A stretch of 64,000 nt of DNA, taken from positions 5,342,501 to 5,406,500 of the forward strand of contig NZ_CP076543.1 of NCBI RefSeq assembly GCF_030440515.1, read 5' to 3'. A model generated the notes under the pieces. The model ran no database searches. It saw nothing but the letters and a program-made list of their open reading frames with translations, and had not been told where the DNA came from. This document shows positions 18,732 to 25,588 of this stretch, in pieces. Each line of letters opens with the position of its first letter. The first letter of the stretch is position 1. Source of the stretch: Streptomyces xanthophaeus. Its GTDB lineage: Bacteria > Actinomycetota > Actinomycetes > Streptomycetales > Streptomycetaceae. The position numbers and the translations under genes were made by a program.

Positions 18732-21700
18732 CTACGGGAGGACCTTCTCGATCTGCACGCTGCCGGTGCCGGCGGCGGTGCCGCGGGCGTTGAGCAGCTG
18801 GACCTGGCCGAAGAACTGCCGGCCCTCGGGGGCCGGGCTGGTGACCAGGACGTTCGCCGAGACCTGCGCGGTGGCGCCGGTGGCGAGGTTCACCGCGGCG
18901 GCCTCGTCGACCTGGACGGAGCCCAGGGCGGCCGAGAAGAACACGTCACGGTAGTCGTACGTGGTGGAACCGGACGGGATCGCGTAGCCGATCACCTTGA
19001 CGGTGTAGGTGCCCGCGGCCGGGTTCACCAGGCTCACGGCCTCCTCGGAGTCGCCGTCGGCGGCCGAGCCGACCTTGACGCCGTCCTTGTAGACCTCCAG
19101 GTCGAGGTCGGCGGCGGTGTCGGACACCTTGCCGATCGCGACGTCGAGGCGCGAGGTGCCCGCGGGGACCGCGATCTCGGTGGAGTGGGTCTCACCGGGA
19201 GTGATGGTCGGCTTGGCGACCTTCGCGGAACCGAGCGGACCGCCGGCGAGCTTGCCGCCGGAGATGGCCGCGCCGGAGTTCTTGACGCTCCACTGGACCG
19301 GGGCGGGGGTGCCCTGCTTCACCTCGGGCAGGACCTTGACCGCGGGGTCGAAGGCCGCGCCGAGCACGGAGACGTCCAGCTTGAACGGGTTGTCGAGCAC
19401 CGGCGACGTACGACGGGCCTCGACCTCGATCTCCCAGACACCCGGCGTCGGCTCGGGGTACGAGCGGACGTCGGGGCGGCAGGTGTTGGCCGGGTTGTCG
19501 TAGTTCGGGTAGCAGTTGGTCGTGGCCGTCGGGTCGACCGGCACGCCGTGCGGGTGGATCGCGATGAAGCGCGTCTGGCTGCCCGCCGCGAGACCGCCGA
19601 GGGCGACCTCCAGGCTCTTGGCACCCGCCGGGACCGTCACGAAGTACGACTTGTGGCTGTTGCGCTGCACCGAGGAGCTGTCGGACAGGGCGAACGACGG
19701 CGCGGCCAGGGGGGCGGCGGCCACGACGGTCGTCAGGATCTGCTTGTCGATGCCCTCGGTGGTCTCGTCGTCCAGCTGCAGGATGCCGCTGTGGACGCCG
19801 GCCGTCTTGGCGTTGGCCTCGACCTTGATGGTGACGGGCTTGTTCAGCGGCAGGGTGACGTAGTCGTAGCCGCCGATGACCTTGAAGGTGCCGTCGTTGT
19901 TGCGCCAGCTCAGGTTGTGCCGGGTGCCGTACTTGACGCCCGTGGTGCGGGTGACGACGACGTTGTAGACCTTCTTCTGGCCGACCTTGAGGCCGCCCTC
20001 GCGGTCGTACAGGCCGGTGCCGAAGCCCGGGGTCTTCAGGAACTGGTCGATCGCGGTGTCGACCGGCGCCTTGACGGTGAACTCGTTGGCCTTCGCGTCG
20101 CGCTGGATGGACTCCCACGCGCCGGGGATGTCGATCAGACCCGAACCCTGCGCGTGCGCGGGGACGTTGTCGATCTTCTTGGCGGCGGTGGTGAGCGCGA
20201 CCCGCAGGGAGGACGGCGTCAGCTTGATGTTGTGCTGCTTGGCGGCCGAGATCAGCAGGGCGCTCGCGCCCGCCGCCTGCGGCGAGGCCATCGAGGTGCC
20301 CTGGAGCATGCCGTAACCGGCCGGCAGGGTGTAGCCGGCCTCCTTCACCGGGGCGCCGGGCAGCCAGGTCTGGATGGTGTTGATGGCCGCGCCGGGGGCG
20401 CTGATGGTCGGCGTGAAGCCGCCGTCCTCACGCGGACCGCGCGAGGAGAAGGGGAACATGTTGTACTTCGCGCTCACACCGGAGCCGTAGTTGGCGGCCC
20501 AGGTCTCCTTGGAGACCGACGCGCCCACGGAGATGACCTTGTCCGCGAGGGCGGGGTCGCCGATGGTGTTGACGCCCGGGCCCGAGTTGCCGGCCGAGAT
20601 GACCAGCTGGACGCCGTAGGTGTCGATGAGGTTCTTGTAGAGCTCGGAGCGCGCGTTGTTGCCGTCGTTCAGCGCCGGCAGGCCGCCGATGGACATGTTG
20701 ACGATGTCCACGCCGCGGTTGACGACCAGGTCGATCATGCCCTCGGTCAGCGCGACGTTGGTGCAGCCGCCGGACCAGGAGCAGGCGCGCGAGGAGACGA
20801 GCTTCGCGCCGGGCGCCTCGCCGTTCATCGCGCCGCCGAAGAGGCCGTTGGCGGAGGTGATGCCGGCGACGTGCGTGCCGTGCTCGGACTCGATGATGCC
20901 GACGTTGACGAAGTCGGCCTTCTTGCCGACCCAGTCGCCGCCGAGCGGGTCCATCGGGACGCCCTTGCGGATCTCGATCACGAACGGGATGCGCTCGGCG
21001 ACGTCGGTCGCCGGGTTGTCCGTGCCGAAGTAGCCGATCTGGTAGCCGTCCTTGTACGGCTTCATCGGCTCGTTGTTCGTGAAGTCGCCGTCCTGGTCGG
21101 TGTCGACGCGGACGGTGCCGGCGGCGGCGTCGTAGAGCAGGCCGAACCGGTCGGTGGTGTCACCGTCGCGGTTGACGTCGCCCTTCATGTCACCGGTGGC
21201 GGTGATCGACTCGGTGAAGCGGCTCCACTGGAAGCTGCCCTCCGGGGCCTTCCAGCTCTGGCCGCCCGCGGTGAAGCTGCCGCCGGTGGAGGTGACCGGG
21301 GTGATCTGCGGGCGCCAGGTGGCGTCGTTGTCGGTGATCGGGTCGGTGGCCGTCACCCAGTCGACGATCTTGCGCTCGCCGGTGGTGGTCTTCTGCAGGG
21401 CCGGGTGACCGAGGTCGATGCCCGAGTCCATGATGCCGATGGTCACGCCGCGGCCGTCGGCCTGCGGGTTGTCCTTCACGAAGTCGACCGCACCGGTCTC
21501 GAAGGACGGGTTGTACGGGTTCTTCGCGGGGGTGTTCTTGTCCGGCGCCGCGTAGGTCTCGGCGGCGGTCTTCTTCACCGTGCCGGTCTCGCGGTCGGCG
21601 TCGGGGCGCGGGTCCGGCAGCTGGATCTCGTGCCGCAGGTCGATGCCGTGCACCGAGTCCAGCTTGGTGGCCGCCTTCAGCGCGGCCTCGGCCTTGCCGG

Positions 21701-22055
21701 TGGGCAGGGTGGCGCGCACGTAACCGAGGTTGTCGTACGTCTGGCCCACCGAGGCGCCCTGGACCGAGCCGAGCTGGTCCGCCACCTGCTTGGTCTGGCC
21801 GGGGGCGGTCGCGACCATGACGGTGACGTTCGCGTCACCCTTGGCCTTGGCCTGCTGCAGGAGTTCGGCGTCGGCCGAACCGAGCTTCTGGTCGGCGGAC
21901 TTGACCGCGGGCGAGGTGCCCGGGGTGTCCGCGCCGGTCGCCGCGAACACGGGCCCGGCGCCGGTGGCCGCGAGCGCGGCGACCAGGCCGGCCGCGGCCG
22001 CGACGCGCGCGACGCGTCTGGCCCCGGGTATGGAGCTGGGGGATTCGAGGGTCAT
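18732..22055 (-). CDS. Large secreted S8 subtilisin-like serine protease
   Basis: A 1107-residue exported subtilase. The signal peptide ends near VFA-ATGAD, followed by an I9-like propeptide region (~60-150). The peptidase domain carries the triad Asp210 (GIMDSGIDLGHP), His392 (HGTHVAGI) and Ser588 (GTSMASPQAAG). About 180 residues, more than usual, lie between Asp and His, indicating an insertion. After the catalytic domain come ~450 residues of beta-rich domains, including one with pre-peptidase C-like features (ADLDLEVYKDGVKVG, PAAGTYTVKVIGYAI). ATG 22055 is preferred over ATG 22061 because AGGGA lies five bases before it. Probable nutrient-scavenging protease. Confidence 0.92.
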   Translation of the reverse strand: MTLESPSSIPGARRVARVAAAAGLVAALAATGAGPVFAATGADTPGTSPAVKSADQKLGSADAELLQQAKAKGDANVTVMVATAPGQTKQVADQLGSVQGASVGQTYDNLGYVRATLPTGKAEAALKAATKLDSVHGIDLRHEIQLPDPRPDADRETGTVKKTAAETYAAPDKNTPAKNPYNPSFETGAVDFVKDNPQADGRGVTIGIMDSGIDLGHPALQKTTTGERKIVDWVTATDPITDNDATWRPQITPVTSTGGSFTAGGQSWKAPEGSFQWSRFTESITATGDMKGDVNRDGDTTDRFGLLYDAAAGTVRVDTDQDGDFTNNEPMKPYKDGYQIGYFGTDNPATDVAERIPFVIEIRKGVPMDPLGGDWVGKKADFVNVGIIESEHGTHVAGITSANGLFGGAMNGEAPGAKLVSSRACSWSGGCTNVALTEGMIDLVVNRGVDIVNMSIGGLPALNDGNNARSELYKNLIDTYGVQLVISAGNSGPGVNTIGDPALADKVISVGASVSKETWAANYGSGVSAKYNMFPFSSRGPREDGGFTPTISAPGAAINTIQTWLPGAPVKEAGYTLPAGYGMLQGTSMASPQAAGASALLISAAKQHNIKLTPSSLRVALTTAAKKIDNVPAHAQGSGLIDIPGAWESIQRDAKANEFTVKAPVDTAIDQFLKTPGFGTGLYDREGGLKVGQKKVYNVVVTRTTGVKYGTRHNLSWRNNDGTFKVIGGYDYVTLPLNKPVTIKVEANAKTAGVHSGILQLDDETTEGIDKQILTTVVAAAPLAAPSFALSDSSSVQRNSHKSYFVTVPAGAKSLEVALGGLAAGSQTRFIAIHPHGVPVDPTATTNCYPNYDNPANTCRPDVRSYPEPTPGVWEIEVEARRTSPVLDNPFKLDVSVLGAAFDPAVKVLPEVKQGTPAPVQWSVKNSGAAISGGKLAGGPLGSAKVAKPTITPGETHSTEIAVPAGTSRLDVAIGKVSDTAADLDLEVYKDGVKVGSAADGDSEEAVSLVNPAAGTYTVKVIGYAIPSGSTTYDYRDVFFSAALGSVQVDEAAAVNLATGATAQVSANVLVTSPAPEGRQFFGQVQLLNARGTAAGTGSVQIEKVLP

Positions 22056-22278
22056 CAGCATCCCTGGTAAGTGAAAGATACGGTCCGGATTTCGGTGCCG
22101 GATGACCGGTCAGCTTGGCCTAAGCGACAGCTCTTTGGGGAGAGTTGTCATTGACCGAGACCTGTCATGGCGGACTCTCGCCAGTGCGAAGAATGCGCCA
22201 GCGCGGCCTTACCGGGGCACAGCGGTGCGAACCGTAGGGGCTGACCGGTCGATTTATCGACTTGGCGGCCCTACGCCG

Positions 22279-22306
22279 GCACCGGGGCGCGATCGCGCCC
22301 CGGTGC
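22279..22306. terminator. Perfect 28-bp palindrome, terminator of the CGNR gene
   Basis: GCACCGGGGCGCGA followed directly by its reverse complement. It lies 23 bases beyond the stop of the CGNR gene on the minus strand. The rest of the 273-base gap to the subtilase start shows no gene and presumably carries the subtilase promoter. Confidence 0.7.
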
Positions 22307-22328
22307 GGGTGTGACAGATTCCGCGCGC

Positions 22329-22889
22329 TCAGCGCTCGCGCGTGCGCGCGTAATGACGGGAGGCTTTCGCCCGGTTTCCGCAGGCGGCCATCGAGCACCA
22401 GCGCCGCGTGCCGTTGCGCGAGGTGTCGTGGAAGTGCAGGACGCAGGTCTCGGAGGCGCACTTGCGGATCCGGTCGGGCGCGGTGCTCAGCAGTTCCAGG
22501 TAGTTCCGGGCGGCCGTCCAGGCGGGCCCCCAGGTCGGATCGTCGAACTCGGCGCGCTCGCCCGGCCCTTCGGCCGTCAGGGTGGCGCGGATGCGGCCGT
22601 GTTCCAGTACGGCGTCGATCAGGGCGCGGGCGCTCTCGTCGGCCGGGTCCGCCACCGCGCGGGCCAGCGCCTCACGGGCGGTCAGCAGGTGGACGAGGGT
22701 CGAGGCGTTGGCGCGGAAGCGGCCGGCCAGCCCGGTGGACTCCAGCCAGATCCGCAGCCCCTCGACCCGGGCGAGCCCGAAGGCGCCGGCGAACAGGTCG
22801 GTGAGCTCGCCCTCCCGCATCCACCGCGTGTTCAGCAGGTCGAGCGCGACCGGCTCCCCGGTCAGGGGTCGTGGGTCCACCGCCGTCAT
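22329..22889 (-). CDS. CGNR zinc-finger (ABATE-domain) putative transcriptional regulator
   Basis: A 186-residue protein with the N-terminal ABATE domain (ALDLLNTRWMREGELTDLF) and a C-terminal CGNR zinc finger: CASETCVLHFHDTSRNGTRRWCSMAACGNRAKASRH, with four Cys in C-x4-C...C-x4-C form and the name-giving C-G-N-R. Such proteins are presumed DNA-binding stress regulators. The ATG at 22889 follows GAGGAGGCGAA. It is divergent from a VOC-fold gene over a region containing an inverted repeat and a consensus promoter. Regulation of that neighbour is a reasonable inference. Confidence 0.9.
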   Translation of the reverse strand: MTAVDPRPLTGEPVALDLLNTRWMREGELTDLFAGAFGLARVEGLRIWLESTGLAGRFRANASTLVHLLTAREALARAVADPADESARALIDAVLEHGRIRATLTAEGPGERAEFDDPTWGPAWTAARNYLELLSTAPDRIRKCASETCVLHFHDTSRNGTRRWCSMAACGNRAKASRHYARTRER

Positions 22890-22934
22890 TTCGCCTCCTC
22901 GGGCCTTGCTAACCCCTGAAGGGTACGTGACCGG

Positions 22935-22963
22935 TTGACAGGGGTGTGTCTAACCTTTAATCT
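22935..22963 (+). promoter_or_regulatory. Near-consensus promoter of the VOC gene
   Basis: TTGACA (22935-22940), a 17-bp spacer, then TAATCT (22958-22963). This is an almost ideal vegetative promoter, unusual in strength for this genome and therefore likely to be repressed. Confidence 0.75.
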
Positions 22964-22980
22964 CAGTTTAGAAGGTTAGA
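22949..22980. promoter_or_regulatory. Operator: inverted repeat TCTAACCTT / AAGGTTAGA
   Basis: Nine-bp exact arms at 22949-22957 and 22972-22980 sit on either side of the -10 box of the VOC promoter. The placement suits a repressor. The divergent CGNR protein is the nearest candidate. Confidence 0.65.
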
Positions 22981-23024
22981 AATGTAGAAGAGCGCCGTGA
23001 AGTCCTCCGGGGAAGGAACCCGTC

Positions 23025-23483
23025 ATGACGACTGCCATCAGCAAGCTCCGCACCGGGCACGTGGGCCTGAACGTCACCGATCTGGAGCGCTCGCTCGCCT
23101 TCTATCGGGGCGCGCTCGACTTCGAGGTGCTGGGCGAGGGCAAGGAGGAGGGCCGCCGCTTCGCCTTCCTCGGCCAGGACGGTGAGCTCGTCCTGACGCT
23201 CTGGCAGCAGGCGGAGGACGCGTACGCGCCCACTGCGGCGGGTCTGCACCACCTGGCGTTCTCCGCCGGCGCCGTCGAAGAGGTGCGGGAGTACGAGGCG
23301 CGGCTGCGCGACCTGGGCGTCGAGTTCGCCTACGAGGGCGTCGTCGCCCACAGGGAGGGCGCGGCCTCGGGCGGCATCTTCTTCCACGACCCCGACGGGA
23401 CCCGCCTGGAGATCTCGGTCCCGACCGGCGCGGAAGGCGCACCCGCCCCCACCGAATCCGCCCCCACCTGCGGCTTCTTCTAG
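23025..23483 (+). CDS. VOC-superfamily (glyoxalase/dioxygenase-fold) protein
   Basis: A 152-residue protein with paired βαβββ modules of the vicinal-oxygen-chelate fold: VGLNVTDLERSLAFYRGALDFEVLGEG, HHLAFSAGAVEEVREYEARLRDLGV and FFHDPDGTRLEISVP. Metal-ligand candidates are His13, the His in LHHLAF and the Glu in LEIS, so it could be a metal-dependent lyase, dioxygenase or resistance protein. The ATG has GGAAGGAA upstream. It has its own strong promoter with a flanking operator and precedes a flavin-barrel protein gene, suggesting a small inducible detoxification unit. Confidence 0.87.
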   Translation: MTTAISKLRTGHVGLNVTDLERSLAFYRGALDFEVLGEGKEEGRRFAFLGQDGELVLTLWQQAEDAYAPTAAGLHHLAFSAGAVEEVREYEARLRDLGVEFAYEGVVAHREGAASGGIFFHDPDGTRLEISVPTGAEGAPAPTESAPTCGFF

Positions 23484-23513
23484 CCGCGGCTTCTTGCGAC
23501 GGAGGTGCTTCTC

Positions 23514-24401
23514 ATGTCCGGGGCATACCACTGGGGCGCGCTGGCCGTGCAGGAGCGGGTCGGCGTACGTGACCTCGCCGAACACGTCGGCCGCTCGATC
23601 GGCACGGGCATCCGGGACGTCGCCGCGGCCTTCCTCGGGCTCCAGCCGCACCTGGTCGTCGGCGCCGCCGACGGCGCGGGGCGGATGTGGGCCACCCTGC
23701 TCACCGGCGCGCCCGGTTTCGTACGGGCCACCGGGCCGGACCGGATCGCGGTCGCCGGCGGTCCACCGGCCGGAGACCCGCTCGCCGAGGCGCTGGCCAC
23801 GGCAGGGACCCGGGTCGGGACCATCGCGCTCGACCCGCGCACCCGGCGCCGGATGCGGCTGAACGGGACCCTGGAGGTGACACGGGGAGGCTTCGCCGTC
23901 GAGGCCGAGCAGGTCTTCGCCAACTGCCCGAAGTACCTGCAGAAGCGGCAGCCGCTGGAGCTCGCCCGGCAGGGGGCGGGCGTGGTGCGGCGCGGGGAGG
24001 CGCTGACCCCCGGCCAGCAGCGGACCGTGCGCGGCGCCGACACCTTCTTCGTCGCCACCACGGCGGAGGCGGACGGGGCCGACGCCAGTCACCGGGGCGG
24101 GCTGCCGGGCTTCGTGGAGGTGGTCTCGCCGGTCGAACTGGCCTGGCCGGACTACGCGGGCAACGCGATGTTCCTCACCCTGGGGAACCTGACGGCCGAT
24201 CCGCGGGCCGGGCTGCTCTTCCCGGACTGGGAGAGCGGGGCGGTCCTTCAGCTCAGCGGCCGGGCCCGGACGGAGTTCGGGGCCGACGGAAGTCGCCGCA
24301 CCCGTTTCCGGGTGGAGTCGGTGGTGGAGAGCGTGCATCCGGGGCGGCTGTTGTGGAGCACCCCGGAGTACTCGCCTCACCTGGGCAGTACCACCAGGTA
24401 G
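23514..24401 (+). CDS. Pyridoxamine 5'-phosphate oxidase-family (FMN-binding split-barrel) protein
   Basis: A 295-residue protein of the flavin-reductase/PNPOx-like barrel type. Recognisable parts are GIRDVAAAFLGLQPHLVVGAAD at the N-terminus, EVTRGGFAVEAEQVFANCPKYLQKR in the middle, and the second barrel with FVEVVSPVELAWPDYAGNAMFLTLGNLTADPRAGLLFPD near the C-terminus. It probably binds FMN or F420, but the substrate is unknown. GGAGGTG precedes the ATG at 23514. It lies 30 bases after the VOC gene and is probably co-transcribed. Its last 25 bases overlap, tail to tail, the 3' end of the convergent DUF559-like gene. Confidence 0.85.
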   Translation: MSGAYHWGALAVQERVGVRDLAEHVGRSIGTGIRDVAAAFLGLQPHLVVGAADGAGRMWATLLTGAPGFVRATGPDRIAVAGGPPAGDPLAEALATAGTRVGTIALDPRTRRRMRLNGTLEVTRGGFAVEAEQVFANCPKYLQKRQPLELARQGAGVVRRGEALTPGQQRTVRGADTFFVATTAEADGADASHRGGLPGFVEVVSPVELAWPDYAGNAMFLTLGNLTADPRAGLLFPDWESGAVLQLSGRARTEFGADGSRRTRFRVESVVESVHPGRLLWSTPEYSPHLGSTTR

Positions 24402-25336
24402 GCGGCGGGTTCCCGGTCGTCGGAGGCCGTCAGGGCGGTCCGGATGACCGCCGCCTGCTGCTCGGGCCAGTCGCGGAGCTTGCGCGGGGTGATGTGGATG
24501 ACGGTCACCCCGAGCCGCTCCAGCGTCTCGCGCTTGCGCACGGACTCGGACCACTGCTCGTCCTCGCCCTGGCGCGGGGCGCGGGTGTCGATCTCCACGG
24601 CGACGGCCTGCTCGGGCCAGTAGGCGTCGACCCCGCCGAGGTGCGGGCCGCCGGGCAGCCGCAGGTCGACGTTCCACACCGGGTCGGGGAGCTCGTAGCC
24701 GCGTACGACGTGGTACAGCCGGTCCTCGGCGATGGCCCGCCCCTCCGCGAGCAGCGACTCGACCGCGTCGACCACGTGCGGCCGGTTCAGCAGCCGGGCC
24801 ACCGTCAGCTCCCGTACGACGGCGGCCGGTTCGCAGTGGCCGCCGCGGACGGCCTCGCTCAGCAGGCGGCGTACGGTGCCGGCGTCGGAGAGTTGGGTGA
24901 CGGCGTCGGCGACGGCCCGCGCGACGGGCGCCACCGGCAGTCCGGTCACCTCCTGGGACCTCGGCGGGGTGTGCGTCCGTACGATCCGCACGTCCCCGGC
25001 GGAGCGCAGCCGCCGGGTGCCGGGCACGAGGACGTCGATGTGCGAGAGGGCGAGCAGCGGGGGCGCGGAGCTGAACCGGTACAGGGCGAGCGCGGCCAGC
25101 CCGGTGATCATGGCCTCACCGCCGCGCCGCCCCGCGTACAGCAGCGCCGCGTGCAGCCGCTCCTCGCTGGTCGCGGGACCCGGGTGGAGCAGGAACACCC
25201 CGGGCAGGATCTGCTGCCAGGGCCGCTCGGCCGCGTCGGAGGCGGTGACGCCGTGCTCGCGCAGCTGGGCGAGGGTCAGCACGCGGGGGCGGCTGCCGGT
25301 GAGGTGGGCGAGGGGGAGGGGTGCGTTGTGGTTCAT
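24377..25336 (-). CDS. AbiEi/DUF559-like protein (putative Vsr-fold nuclease-type)
   Basis: A 319-residue protein of a family common in Streptomyces and usually annotated as hypothetical. The N-terminal ~110 residues resemble the winged-helix AbiEi antitoxin-like domain (LTLAQLREHGVTASDAAERPWQQILPGVFLLH). The C-terminal ~110 resemble DUF559/Vsr-like PD-(D/E)xK folds: GVDAYWPEQAVAVEIDTR supplies Asp and Glu-x-Asp, and GVTVIHITPRKLRDWPE follows. No cognate toxin gene is adjacent, so a toxin-antitoxin role is not supported. It overlaps the end of the flavin-barrel gene by 25 bases in the convergent direction. Confidence 0.7.
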   Translation of the reverse strand: MNHNAPLPLAHLTGSRPRVLTLAQLREHGVTASDAAERPWQQILPGVFLLHPGPATSEERLHAALLYAGRRGGEAMITGLAALALYRFSSAPPLLALSHIDVLVPGTRRLRSAGDVRIVRTHTPPRSQEVTGLPVAPVARAVADAVTQLSDAGTVRRLLSEAVRGGHCEPAAVVRELTVARLLNRPHVVDAVESLLAEGRAIAEDRLYHVVRGYELPDPVWNVDLRLPGGPHLGGVDAYWPEQAVAVEIDTRAPRQGEDEQWSESVRKRETLERLGVTVIHITPRKLRDWPEQQAAVIRTALTASDDREPAAYLVVLPR

Positions 25337-25476
25337 GACGCGGTGATTCCCTCAGGCCATGGCCCTGCTAACCCCTGTTACACGCTCGTCGACAAATCCG
25401 GACAAGCTGGGGCTAAAGTACGGGCGTTCGACTGCCGATGGGGTGCGCCGGTGTGGGCTACCGCTGCGCCGTTGCT

Positions 25477-25573
25477 GGGGCTCCGCCCCAGACCCCGCGC
25501 CTCAAACGCCGGCGAGGCTGAATCTTTCAGCCCGTCCGGCGTTTGAGGACCGGGGGTCCGGGGGCGGAGCCCC
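25477..25573. repeat. Inverted pair of Streptomyces intergenic repeats
   Basis: Left copy 25477-25520 and right copy 25529-25573 face each other around TCT. Both contain GGGGCTCCGCCCC (or its complement), CTCAAACGCCGG and CTGAA. The element closely resembles that at 13037-13127, and like it lies directly beyond a pepN gene. Confidence 0.8.
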
Positions 25574-25588
25574 GCAGCGGTGCCGCAG

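Noticed and set aside
19185..22070. 961-codon open frame antisense to the subtilase
   Set aside because: The composition is Val/Asp/Gly/Arg shadow sequence with no domain. The subtilase on the other strand has signal peptide and catalytic triad.
24377..25336. Complete type IV toxin-antitoxin pair
   Set aside because: Only the AbiEi-like protein is present; no AbiEii-type nucleotidyltransferase gene is adjacent.
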